A DNA stretch of 64,000 nt from Halocaridina rubra. Lineage: Eukaryota > Arthropoda > Malacostraca > Decapoda > Atyidae. The position numbers and the translations under genes were made by a program. Location of the stretch: assembly GCA_037179515.1 (NCBI GenBank), contig JAXCGZ010004133.1, forward strand, positions 12,501 through 76,500, written 5' to 3'. This document shows, one piece after another, positions 1 to 10,521 of this stretch. Positions within the stretch are counted from its first letter, which is position 1; every line of letters starts with the position of its first letter. The notes under the pieces were generated by a model, which worked only from the letters and a program-made list of their open reading frames with translations, searched no databases and had not been told where the DNA came from.

Positions 1-143
1 ATTAAAATACTGAAAAAATAAAATTTTCAATATTTTAATATTTTTGCGTATACCCATAAAATAAAATAATAATTTATCCCCCCCAAAAAACGCGATAGAG
101 TGAGAACGCGAACCAAGAAGCGCGAATAACCGGGGTAACACTG
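1..143 (-). mobile_element. Tigger-type DNA transposon, terminal fragment
   Basis: The stretch ends in a Tigger-like terminal repeat: an AT-rich lead, then gatagagtgagaacgcg, and a final cactg followed by TA. It closely matches 33001-33123 and, inverted, the left end of the element at 19671. Only the end is present; the rest lies outside the window. No coding sequence is visible. Confidence 0.75.
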
Positions 144-145
144 TA

Positions 146-265
146 CACATCTTTTATAATCCCTTCACATCTGACAGGTCATCACACTCCATCTCTATTT
201 CTCTTTACAGCCTGATAAAGGCCGTTTTATTTTATACTTTTTGGCCTGTACTGGTGTCATAATCA
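146..265 (+). mobile_element. short LINE-derived non-autonomous repeat, 3' end
   Basis: This matches 30190-30345, 36775-36915 and (inverted) 35895-36060. Shared marks are cttcacatctgacagg, cagcctgataaaggc and a final tggtgtca before a simple-repeat tail. The terminal ggtgtca is shared with the jockey/I-like LINE of this window, and the upstream part resembles that LINE's 5' leader near 4020-4080. It is probably an internally deleted derivative mobilised by the parent LINE. Confidence 0.55.
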
Positions 266-270
266 TCTTT

Positions 271-278
271 AATTTATT

Positions 279-357
<79 letters not shown>
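271..357. repeat. (TTTA)n microsatellite
   Basis: About 20 uninterrupted tetranucleotide units directly follow the LINE-like 3' end. This is the usual place for a LINE/SINE tail microsatellite, so it probably grew from the tail of the preceding repeat. Confidence 0.95.
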
Positions 358-793
358 GGCTGATCCTACTTCGCGATTTTCCTGGTTCGCGCCGGGTCCC
401 GGAACCGAACTACCGCGATATCCAAGAATATTCAGGGTAGCTGGTGCCATGAGCAAACCTACTACTGGATACACGTTGTTTATTTTATATCGCAGATTTT
501 CTGGATATATGCTATTTTTCACCACGAGGATGCAACGTTTTGCCGCCTCTGTTTCAGCTGATACACCCTTCCACGCTATTTCCCTGACAATACTATACCA
601 AAAGTTTGTTTGCTGTTTATTCTTAATACTTTTTTTCAATTCTCTTCATAATATCTGTTCTCATTAAGCGGTAGAAGAGGAGGAGGATGCGGGAGAACGA
701 ACCTCTAACCAAAACGTTTTGCCGCTTCCGTATCAGCTGATGCTTATCACTATTCAGGCACAATATCTTACTCTTAAAATAGTTATTTACCCA
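358..793 (-). mobile_element. Tigger-derived non-coding element, left part
   Basis: Positions 358-425 match the subterminal Tigger block seen at 22262-22335. Positions 530-760 carry the 180-bp monomer (cagctgat core, cctcttctaccgctt-type block) on the minus strand. The element is interrupted at 794 by a LINE and resumes at about 4145: the sequence on each side of the LINE matches one continuous copy at 22780-22920, read inverted. Confidence 0.65.
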
Positions 794-3700
794 TTTTTTT
801 TTTTTTTTTTGAGTGGGACACTGGGACAGGCAAAAACTGCCTTAATCAATAAAGGCCCGGGCACGAGAAAATACCGAGACGAAGGAAAAGAAAAAGGTTA
901 AGGACACGGCAAACATGAGATAATAACACACAAAAGGAAAATCACAGACTGATATGGCATTCAAAGTACAGAGGACCCAGAGATAAGGAAGATTAGGCAC
1001 TGAGATGACGATAGATCTACTTTTTGAAAAATGATAGGTCATAAGAATTATTAAAGACAGAAGGAGGAAGAGAGTTCCAGAGTCTGGAGGTAGATGGGAA
1101 GAAGCAGTCGCTGCACCGACCAATCTGCGAGCTACAAAGCTCCACACAGTACCTGTGAGATGAGGCTGCTTGGCGAGTGTTATGCGGCCTCGGCAGTGGG
1201 GGTGGAATGCAACTCGCCAACTCATCAGAGCAGCGATGTAAGAAGTAGCGATAAAAAAGAGAAAGGGAAGATACCTTACGGCGGAGAGAGAGAATCCTGA
1301 TTAGAAGTAAGAGAAGGATCATTAATGAGTCTGACTGCTTATATTCAACCCTATCAACAAGATAAGTATAAGAAGAAGCACCCCAGATGTGTGAGCAGTA
1401 TTCTAAGCAGGGACGGAAAAGACCTTTATAAATTTTAAGTAGCTGTAAAGAAGAAAAGTAATGACGAAAACGAAACAAAATCCCCAATTTTTTGGATGAA
1501 GATTTAGAAATTTGGATAATGTGATTCGTCCAAGACAAGCTAGAGGCTTTAAGGAATCCTAATATATTGATAGAATTAAGAGGAGTAAATTTCGTTAGTT
1601 TCGAAGACAATAGGGTTATCAGGAGGAGAAGAAGATAAAGAGATAGCCAGAAACTGTGTCTTGGAGGCATTGAATTTAAGTAAATTTAGAGTGCCCCACT
1701 CATATACCCTCTGCAAATCAGAGTTGAGAGTAGAAGAAAGAGTGATACGAGACTGATTACAAGTAGTAGATGAAGGTTAAGAAGAAAAGGCAGAGGAAAA
1801 GTGAAGGGTAGAATTATCAGCAAAGTCATGAAGAAGAGAGGAAGATGGGGATTGTAGAAGATCACTGATGAAGAGCAGGAAAAGAGTAGGTGAAAGAACA
1901 GAGCCCAGTGGAACACCACTGGCAATAGAGAAAGGGCTAGATGTCGCACCATCAACAACTACAGATATAAAACGGTCAGAAAGAAAACTGGAAATCAGAG
2001 AACAGACAGAAGGGGTAAAGCCATAGGCAGGGAGTTTGGCCAACAGAGCCTTGTGCCAGACTCTGTCAAAAGCCTTAGAGATATCAAGGGCGACGACAAA
2101 GGATTCCCCATAGTTCCTCAGAGAAGATGACCATAAATGAGTAAGATATGACAGGAGATCTCCTGTGGATCTTGCCTTGCGGAAGCCATACTAGTGATCA
2201 GAGATAAGCGAGCTAGATTCAAGGCGTTTCAAGAAGTGAGAATTGAGCAAAGTTTCAAAAACTTTAGCAATAGAGGAGGTTAGGGCAATAGGTCGGTAGT
2301 TTGAAGGAATAGAGCGGTCGCCCTTCTTAAGAACAGGGTGAACTAGAGCATGCTTCCAAGATGAAGGATAGATAGTGGTTGACAGAATGAGGCAAAAATG
2401 ACGGCAAAGCACAGGAGCCAGTTCATCTGCAAACTCCTTAAGGAAACTTGCAGAAATATCATCAGAACCAGATGCATTGTTCGTCTTTAGCGAGCGAAGA
2501 ACCTTATGAACTTTGCGTGAAGAAAGGATAAGGGAGGGCATAGGGTTAGAGAGGGGTGAAGACTGAGGAACAGGTGTGCTGGAATTGTGTATAGAAGAGT
2601 TGGCAGAAAAATGAGAGCCAAAGAGAGTGGCTTTGTCAGTGGGAGAGCAAGCTATAGAACCATCAGAACGAATGAGAGGGGGAAAGCTTGAGTTACAGAA
2701 GTTTTTGGAGAGGTTTCTGGCTAAGGACCAGAAGTACTGTCAGTGGGAGAGGAGTTAAGGTCATCAACTTTCCTTCTTAAGAAGGAAGCCTTAGACCTTT
2801 GAATCTGAGCAGTACAGTGATTAATAGCAACAATAAAAGCAGAGCGCGTTAAATCGGAAGGAAAGGCTTGGTAAGATCGGAGTGCCCGATTCCTGGCCTG
2901 GATAGCCATGGAACAGAGACGGTCAAATCAAGGTTTAGGGGGACAGAAAGTTTTTGTAGAAGAGGGGATGTACGCCTCCATTCCCGAGGTCATGATCTCG
3001 GTGACTTTTAGAGCTACCTGATCAGGGTCGCGGGACTGAAAGCAGTAGTCATCCCATGGGAAGTCAAAGAGAAAGTTATGCAAATTATCATGTCAGGTAC
3101 GCTCAAAGTGCCAAAGGCAGCGCTGAGTACGAGGGATTGGTGGAGGGGGAGTAAAACTGGAAGAGATTGAGATCAGAGAGTGGTCAGATTTGCCAAGAGG
3201 AGAAAGCAAAGAATAAAAGTAGTTTGAAGGGTTAAAAGTAAGAAATAGGTCAAGAATGTTTGCTGCATGTTCATGACGAGCAGGAACACGAATACGATGT
3301 TTGATAATTTGCTCCAGGTCATGAGTAATAGAGAAAGCAGGGCCTCGCTTCCTCCCACATCAGTGTGAGAAGAATTAAGCCACTCACTGTGGTGTACATT
3401 GAATCTCCAATGTAGAGAACTTCGGCATGCGGGTGAGAAGATAGCAAGGACTCATGGCACGAGGACAGATAATCAAAGAAAGACACAAACTCAGAGGAGT
3501 TTGGAGAACAGTAGCAGAAGCAAAGGAAAATAGTGGTAGTGGAGAAATACATCAAAGTCAGGAGATGCAAGGTCCATGAGCCTTGCAATAGGAGTGTTAG
3601 TGTTGCAGTAGGCACAGACCCCACCTTTGGAACAAAAACGAGTATACAGATTATAGTGAGATATTTGAAATGGGTCAGTGGAAGCATGTATAGACAGCTG

Positions 3701-4144
3701 GGTTTCAAACAGGATGAGGAAGTTAGGGAGGAAATTTCCCATGTGCTGTGCCACTGACGAAAGATTAGAGTTCAGCCCACGAATGTTAGAATAGTGAAGA
3801 GTGAAAGAGGCAGATCTACTGGGAGGTGCAAGGTTAAGGGCAGAACCATTACTACCACCAGGCGTGTCTGCCCTCAAGCCAATAGTGGAGTCAACACGAA
3901 CCCCAGAGATTCTTCGCACCCCTCTATGCTGGGTACTAGGGGCCATTAGTTGTGGACCTTCCATATATACAGTAGTAGCAAATATGTGGGAAAAAGTGAA
4001 AAAAAGACAGATGTGGGGAGTGTTGTGACTTGTCAAATGTAACGGAATAGCAAGAGATGTGTTATGAATATGCCAGAATATTCAGTGCAGATGTAGGCAT
4101 GAGGAAAAGAACCGTCCTGAAGGAAGACTCAACCCGGAACTGTC
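794..4144 (-). mobile_element. jockey/I-like LINE, near full length, degenerate
   Basis: On the minus strand this reads from a 5' leader near 4144, through an endonuclease (EEP) domain at about 3930-3400, to reverse transcriptase at about 2540-1780, and a C-terminal domain at about 1680-1020. It ends in a poly(A) tail, visible as the T run at 794-810. Recognisable pieces are SNIRGLNSN, SSWKHALVHPVLKKGDRS, NYRPIALTSS and GVPLGSVLSPTLFLLF. Stops and frameshifts break every domain, and the RT active site reads FADNS instead of FADDS. Other copies lie at 20381, 26771, 47655 and 54455. The clade within the jockey/I group cannot be resolved by eye. It is inserted inside a Tigger-derived element. 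Confidence 0.85.
2191..2541 (-). pseudogene. reverse transcriptase fragment of the LINE at 794-4144
   Basis: An open stretch of 116 codons covers the RT fingers: NNASGSDDISASFLKEF, then the LKKGDRSIPSNYRPIAL block, ending at LISDH. It stops where intact copies continue with QYGLSKARSTGD. The catalytic Asp motifs lie downstream (lower coordinates) in other frames, so no functional enzyme can be made. It reads in the same order as the 47655-50150 copy, which supports a decayed LINE rather than a host gene. Confidence 0.75.
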
Positions 4145-4645
4145 TGGACCACTTCTAGCTGAATCCTAATTTTCAATATTTTAGTATTATTAATATTCCT
4201 TGGTTCTAAAAATTATTCTATCTTCTTTACATATTGACAATGCTACACGAAATCTTAGCATAAACAAAGTCAGCTGAGAGAAAAAGAAAACGTATACAAT
4301 TCGTTACAAAGAAAACGTATATCGTACTGTACATGGGTAATTTAAATGAAATATGGATATTCTCTACAGGCTATTTCCTTGACGATATTATATCGAAAGT
4401 TTGTTTGCTGTTTGTTCTTAATGCCTTTTTCAATATTCATTATATCACGTTCATAAAAATTTACGCTTGCGCGCTGTTAATAATAAAGTAAAGGGTGAGT
4501 TATTAACAGTGCAGGGAGGGTTTATAAAGTAAAAGTAAAAATAAATGTAAAATACTGTAATAAATATGGTGCTCCCTCTTTGCAAATTTTCACTTTTCGC
4601 GACTGGTACCAGAACCGAACCACCGCGATAAATGAGGGAGCACTG
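4145..4645 (+). mobile_element. Tigger-derived non-coding element, right part with terminal repeat
   Basis: This resumes the element split by the LINE. Positions 4180-4360 match the inverse of 22640-22830 and 26342-26520. Positions 4375-4440 are part of a 180-bp monomer and 4445-4540 part of the 160-bp monomer. It ends in a Tigger terminal repeat (accgcgataaatgaggga then gcactg) followed by TA. Confidence 0.7.
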
Positions 4646-4671
4646 TATACGGGAATCCACAATATGTGGAA

Positions 4672-5050
4672 ATATTAGTATTTCCAGTATTTTCATTATT
4701 TTATTGATAAAAAAAAGTATTTCCTAGCCTAAGAATAATAAAACAGTAAAACATAGTAAAAACATAAATTTAAACATGTAACTCACAATATTGCACCATA
4801 TAAAATACAATACCGGTATCGGCGTCTTGGAAAACGCAGAGTCACACCTACATGAGATAGTACATATTATAATTTCCAGTAATTTCATTATTTTATTGAT
4901 AAAAATAAAGTATTTCCTAGCCTAGGAATAATAAAACAGTAAAAATTAGTAAAAAAACATAAATCTAAACATGTAACTCAAAGCATTGCACCATATAAAA
5001 TACGATACCGGTATCAGCGTCTTGGAAAACGTTAAGGGTCGCACCAACGT
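4672..5050 (+). repeat. two tandem copies of the Tigger 5' leader (about 190 bp)
   Basis: The block containing attttattgataaaa, cctagcctaagaataata and accggtatc occurs twice, about 191 bp apart. The same leader is repeated at 19840, 20213 and 21671 in the related copy. Duplicated leaders therefore look like a property of this subfamily. It may carry promoter function, but nothing in the sequence proves it. Confidence 0.75.
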
Positions 5051-5285
5051 GAAATAGTACACGGGATGCTATTGGCTGATGGGTGGAAGACAACGAAATA
5101 CAGAATTGTGTTCTGTACACTGGGGTCTGATGGGCTTTTTGAATTAAGCTTGATTCTCCCAGCATCTTCCATTGTCTCACCTCACCCATTCAGTTACTCA
5201 CGTGTGCGCCGTTCGCGTTGTGCCTCTTAATACGTTGTGCTTGTGTTTTTTGTGAAACTTTTGCGTGTGTGTTTCAACCCCTGCA

Positions 5286-6957
5286 ATGCCGCCCCAAGCA
5301 TTCTTCATTCTTCTAAGGCTTCTGGTAGTGAGCCTAAGCGGCAAAGGAAGATGTTGACCATAGCAGATAACGTAAAACTGTTAGATATGCTGAAGGAGGG
5401 AAGAAGTTTCTCAGCTGTCAGCCGCCATTTCGGCATCAATGAATCTACTGTTCGCTACATCAAGAAAGACAAGGAGAATATCAGGAAGACAGAGGCTCTT
5501 ACTTTTAACAAAACAGCCAAGAGGGTCGTAACACCCCGCAATAAGAAATAGCGCGGATGGAATCTGCTTTGGCCCTGTGGATTGCTGATTGCAGGAAGAA
5601 GAACATCAGCTTAGATACCAGTATCATACAAACAAAGGCGAAGAAGCTGTATGAGACATTCGCTGCAAACGAACCCGACAACGATAGTGGCAACCATGAG
5701 GAGGAGGAGAAAGAAGAAATGAAAGACCCACAACCAGGACCGTCCAGCGATTCTCCACCGAGGAAACCATCATTCGTTGCTAGCAAGGGATGGTTCGCCA
5801 TATTTAAAAAACGCTTTGGAGATCGTTTCGGTGCATGGCGAAGCTGCCTCTGCAGATACAGCTGCAGCTGAAGATTACGTGAGCAACGACTTCAAGAATA
5901 TTATCGAGGAAGGCGGTTATGCTCCTGAGCAAGTGTTCAACATGGATGAGACTGGGTTATTTTGGAAGAGAGTGCCGTCACGCACATTTCTTTTCAAGAA
6001 AGAAGCTAAAGCCCCTGGATTTAAAGTGCACAAAGACCGCGTTACCCTAGTCATGTGAGGGAATGCTGCTGGCTTTATGTTAAAGCCAGAGCTTATCTAC
6101 AAGTCAAAGAACCCTAGGGCTTTGGATGCATAACCCTAAGGCCTGGATCACGAAAAGCCTCACATCGGACTGGTTTTACCAATGCTTTATCCCTCAGGTC
6201 AAAGTTTATCTTACGGAGAAGGGCCTTGAATTTGAAGTCTTTCTTTTGATGGATAATGCTGGTGGCCACGCAACTGATCTCCATTATGACGGTGTTCAGG
6301 TAGAGTTCCTGCCACCGAATACAACATCACTGATTCAGCCTATGGATCAAGGCTGAATCAGTGATGTTCAAGGCCCTCTACACATGAAATGCCCTGGCAA
6401 ACCTGGTTGACTCCATGGATGCGGACAAAGAATTCGCACTGAAGGCGTACTGGCGTAACTACACGATTGCTACATGCCTTTAAAATATTCAGAATGCACT
6501 CAAAGAGATGATGCCTTCCACAATCAATGCCAGTTGGAAGAAATTGTGGCCCGAAGTCATCTACGACTACAAGGGATTCGCTCCTGACGAAGTGCATAAC
6601 TCGGTAGTTGCGAAAGCTATGAAGTTGGCTGCATTGCTAGGAGGAAAAGGTTTTAAAGATATGACTTACAAAGACGTCAATGAACTGATGGACTGCCACT
6701 CGCAGCCACTGACTGATGAAGACTTGGAGAAAATGACAAAATCAGCAAAAAGCAAAGAAGAGGAAAAACAACAACAGCAAGTGCACGATGAAGTCGAAGA
6801 ACATGGCCTTACACTTGAACAGCTGGCAGCCATGTATAACATAGCCAAAGAACTCCAACAACTGTCGCAGGAGTATGACGATGATATGGTTCGTTCGATG
6901 CACTTCTGCAATATTATCGACGATGCCATGACTCCTTACAAGACTATCTTCGCATAA
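5286..6957 (+). pseudogene. Tigger transposase, CENP-B-like HTH plus DDE/DDD domain, broken
   Basis: The start is placed at the ATG at 5286 because the parallel copy at 21920 begins with the same MPPK-type start. Order: CENP-B N-type helix-turn-helix at about 5350-5490 (TIADNVKLLDMLKEGRSFSA), a second HTH (Tc5/CENPB type) at about 5560-5850, and the catalytic domain. The three catalytic Asp are visible at 5944 (NMDETGLFWK), 6252 (LLMDNAGGH) and 6345 (QPMDQG). A C-terminal acidic tail with a Gln/Glu-rich coiled stretch ends at TIFA (6957). Damage includes a stop near 5549, frameshifts near 5290-5320 and 5830, and stops at 6056, 6354 and in the following linker. It would have cut and pasted the element in the nucleus at TA targets; it is now inactive. 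Confidence 0.88.
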
Positions 6958-7285
6958 AAGAAGAAACAGCAACAGCAACTCCCCATTACCATGTTCTTCT
7001 CGAGCAAAGGGCAGCCGTAAAGCTGTCATTGGGTGTGGAGTATGTAAATGTCATCATCACATCATTCACGGTAAACTTATCTATCACGTTCATATAAATT
7101 TACGCTTGTGCGCTGTTATTAATAAAGTAAAGGGTGAGTTGTTAACAGTGCAGGGAGGGTTTATACAGTAAAGGTAAAAATATATGTAAAATACCTGTAA
7201 TAAATACGGTGCTGCTACTACGCGGATTTTCACCTATTGCGGGTGGTCCCGGAAATGAATCCCCGCGATAAACGAGGGATCACTG

Positions 7286-7411
7286 TATAATAAATTGACC
7301 GAGCAGGGCACATTAATCAAACATCATGAAGTATTAAGATATAAACCACTGGGGTAGGTTGCACATTATTTTTACATGAGAAACATGTGCAAAATTAAAT
7401 ACCATCCTCAC
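7286..7411. other. short AT-rich intron stretch
   Basis: Between the Tigger end and the exon at 7412 no repeat or open frame stands out. On the minus strand it follows the exon's donor site, so it would be the start of the next intron. Confidence 0.5.
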
Positions 7412-7594
7412 CCTATTTTCATTCCTGAAGGTAACGAGAAGTTTTCCAGTGGAGCCATCATACATGGAAGTAGTGCCATCTCGATTATCACTGAAGCGGT
7501 ACCCTGCGGGTGGCATGCTCTCCACCAGAGATGAGCAAAACAGCAGCAAGTATTCACATCCATGGAACATGTAACATCGTTCCACAAGTTTTAT
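7412..7594 (-). CDS. host exon, NRF1/Ewg DNA-binding-domain-like (downstream exon)
   Basis: On the minus strand a strong acceptor (gatttatttttcag) precedes 61 complete codons, closed by a donor (gtgagg). Only this frame is open. The start, IKLVERCYMFHGCEYLLLFC, resembles the end of the NRF1/Ewg DNA-binding domain, where an alternating pattern of the type IV-NCY--HG-E-LL occurs. It continues through MPPAGYRFSDNRDGTTSMYD and TGKLLVTFRNENR, which I do not recognise. Both ends are phase 0. The exon at 53419-53577 also ends in phase 0, and its last residues join naturally to this one. NRF1/Ewg proteins are nuclear transcription factors; whether this is the orthologue or a relative is open. A Tigger element lies 126 bp downstream. 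Confidence 0.6.
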
Positions 7595-8051
7595 CTGAAA
7601 AATAAATCAAACGATATACCATAAATTCTAGGTGCTACACTACAGTTTCTTAAAGCAAAATCAGCATGAAATAAGTGGATTACATGCTTTTTAATCCTCT
7701 AATTCTGGGGTTCAATGTATTTTGCTTTTAAGCCTTATACCATTAGTACTTTCACTATGACTGGAAAGAAGTGCCAACACCTACATATGGTAACAAACTG
7801 CTCTTGACAAAAGTACTTAATAATCAAATACAACACCTATTTTGATTTATTATCCTCTAATCTGAGAGAAAAGAGTATAGACTTCATTTCCAGATGTTTC
7901 TCCTTTGTTACTGGCATATTGTTTATCCTTTGTTAATGGCATATTGTATCTCCTCACTGTCAGTCATATAAAATAATTATTCGAACATGAGACACAGGTA
8001 AACTTATTGTGTATATTGAGGTTCCCTATGAGCAAAGCCAGTGCAGAGGAA

Positions 8052-8216
8052 TTACCACAACCCATCTTCAGGGTGATATGGGGGGGATTGGCTAAGTTCA
8101 TAGGCCATGACATTGCCACTTCCAAACTGCTGTAGAAAATGAGCAGTGTTAGATTGCCTTCCATATTTCATAGCAAAGTTTCTTGCATCTTCAGGAGTTT
8201 TATATACCTTTCCCAT
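8052..8216 (-). CDS. possible small coding exon, product not recognised
   Basis: A 54-codon minus-strand frame runs from an ATG at 8216 to a stop at 8052. The translation has ordinary protein-like composition: KTPEDARNFAMKYGR, then a stretch containing HFLQQFGSGNVMAYE and PPYHPEDGLW. No polypyrimidine-rich acceptor is obvious upstream, and the only late donor-like GT (within ttgtggtaatt) would leave phase 2, which does not match the exon at 7412. It could be a terminal exon, a decayed element, or chance. It lies 458 bp upstream of the NRF1-like exon on the same strand. Confidence 0.3.
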   Translation of the reverse strand: MGKVYKTPEDARNFAMKYGRQSNTAHFLQQFGSGNVMAYELSQSPPYHPEDGLW

Positions 8217-8243
8217 TTAGTAAATATAATTTCAATATGCTGA

Positions 8244-8470
8244 TTGCAATGTTCAATTTTTTTTAGATTTGGATGTATACATACATATACACATGCCTCA
8301 TTCCCCCTTGTAAGGGGGGTGGCCGAGCCAAGAAATGCGCATTCACCACGATCCACACACACCTCAACCACTCCTCTCAGCTCCTTGGGGATAAAGGGTT
8401 GCCACATCTCCCCCCTTCCACCCTGCTTGGGTCACCCACAAGGCAGGTGGGCAAGAATATTCTACAATGT
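8244..8470 (-). mobile_element. RTE LINE 3' end relic
   Basis: Read on the minus strand, gtggttgaggtgtgtgtgga, gtggtgaatgc and ttcttggctcggcca match the 3' tail of the RTE LINE at 39810-39895. Only the tail is present, a typical 5'-truncated insertion. No coding function. Confidence 0.75.
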
Positions 8471-10206
8471 GCCTTAACCATAAATCTACAATTTTCCACT
8501 ACTCTAGGACCTCCTTATATATACTTTCCTGTGGTGCTTTAGTTTGTTTGCTCCTTTGTTTCTATAAGGTCACTACTTGCATTTCTTCACTGAAACTGTT
8601 TCAATACAATGTCCAAAACCTGCATTCAACTTGCATTAACAGAGATGTTTGGAATCTTGTTTTACACAGAACATATTTTTGTTTTCTACACTCATGCAGC
8701 CAATTAGTCTTGAATCTCTTCACTTGCTTGAGTCTATAAGTATATATCTTTCTCTGTACTGGTAAGTTATATTCTTAAGTAAAAGATGATATAGAGAATA
8801 CGCTTACTGGCAGTATATTTACAACTGTTTCAACTGGCATCTTCAATCCATTTACTCACCTGGTGAATAGTGGCTGTAACTACAGTGTGTAGGGTATCAC
8901 CTCTCAATCCCATTGGAGAACTTTAGTAGACAGCTTTCAAAAAAGAAATTCCACTGAGCTTATTTAATTTGCTATGGACTTTAACTCGGGTGGGATCCTT
9001 TCATTGCAGATAGACTCACAAAAAAATATTTTGTTAACCCTTTTGTTATTACTGCCATTAGGCAAGATTCTAATATATAAGCAGAAAAAATCTACCTCTG
9101 TCAATATGAGTCAGTATGGGCAGCATTCTCGTTTTTCATTAAGTAAGCGAGCTATCACATAATTAATGAGCAAATGAGCCTTTTCTTCTTTAAAACTACA
9201 TTTTTTTGAAATAAATATCACAGTTCATTGTTGCGGGTTTTAAGTGAGCCCTACCCAAACCAAAACCTAATGATAACTTGGGCTTGTCAATCACAGTTCA
9301 TTTAGTCATTGGAAAGTGTACAGATAATGCTGTCTGATTCACAAAAGAGAATCCCATGCTTCTTCATATAAAAAGGGATTGTTCCAACTACCCTTGCCTT
9401 CAAGTTCATGAACAAGTGAGGTGCATATTCTCAAAGAGGCCATCTCATTTGAGTTTCTCATTAAGCGTCCCTTAAGCCACACTCCTTAGTCGGGCAAAGA
9501 AAAGAGTGACCTGAAGGAAAAGACATTCAAAATCTTGACCTACAAATGCCTAGAGAGATGACAATAGCATGTATGGATACCAATATGGCTACCATTAGAT
9601 AACACGGTATTGAATGAAAATTGCACATAGTGCATTTTTGAACAAATAATGAGACTCAATTTGAGAAAAGAACTTTACAAATTGGAAACCAAGGAATATA
9701 AACTGAGCGACAGTTGACTTGAGGCTTTTGTATTGGTAAAAAAATAAAACTAAAAATTATATACTGTTTAAGGAATAAGTGACATTATATTAAAAATTTG
9801 GTAGCACTGAATATCTGACTAGGAAAGAGATTAGAGAGAGATTATATAGAAGTCAAAGGCAAGGTTGCTGATGACTAGACAAAGTCAAGGATACTAAAGA
9901 AAACTTTCAAACTTTTGATATTTTATCCAGTCTATAGCCAATTGCCAAAGACAATGATGACAAGTTAAAGACAAGGATACAAAAAAAGTCATAGTACAAT
10001 CATTGTTATTAAAAGTCTCTATCTAACTGTTACATAGTACAATGAATATGTTTCATGAAATAAATATTTTTAGAAATAATTTAGCTCTTATAATGACAGA
10101 ATATAACCTCTCAAATGTTGACTTACAAGAAAAACTATCAGCAGATTGCATGGAAGATGAATTCTTTGACCATTATATTTCTAAACCCATGCAACAAAGT
10201 GATATA
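8471..10206. other. no gene or repeat recognised
   Basis: AT-rich unique-looking sequence. I looked for splice-bounded open frames on both strands and for copies elsewhere in the window and found none that convinces. It would be part of the large intron of the minus-strand host gene. Confidence 0.5.
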
Positions 10207-10521
10207 CAGAGGTTCCCCTGATTACAAACATTCACAGATACAAACAAAATACTACCCATTATCTACCCATGTACTAATGCATGTATTACTGCACTGTACT
10301 GTATTATTGCATTATTATTACTGTATTACAGTTCATTAATACTGTATACTTTATGCATTGTGTAGTAATTTTTAAGCGTCTTTAGCCTAAGTACTATACA
10401 GTACTGTATGTGCATGTACTGTACAGAACTTTCCTTAGCTAAACATAACTTACTAACAATTCTACTTACGAACGGACTTCTGGAACCTAACTCGTTCGTA
10501 AGTTGGGGAGTGTCTCTACTG
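10207..10521. mobile_element. Tigger-like MITE, 315 bp
   Basis: The left end cagaggttcccctgattaca and the right end agttggggagtgtctctactg are imperfect inverted repeats (both carry the CAGAGG.../...CTCTACTG form with CCCC/GGGG blocks). TA lies before the left end; the right TA is not clear. The interior is AT-rich and non-coding with repeated tactgta words. It would need a transposase supplied by a full element. Confidence 0.6.

Larger units (their letters stand above)
4649..7285 (+). mobile_element. Tigger (pogo/Tc1-mariner superfamily) transposon, inactive
   Basis: The right end is a Tigger terminal repeat (cccgcgataaacgaggga then tcactg) followed by TA at 7286. The matching left terminal repeat is not evident next to 4649, where the element directly abuts the end of another. 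Order: duplicated 5' leader (4672-5050), broken transposase gene (5286-6957), and a 3' leader containing one 160-bp-type monomer (7060-7200). Tigger elements insert at TA, which fits the flank. Confidence 0.85.
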
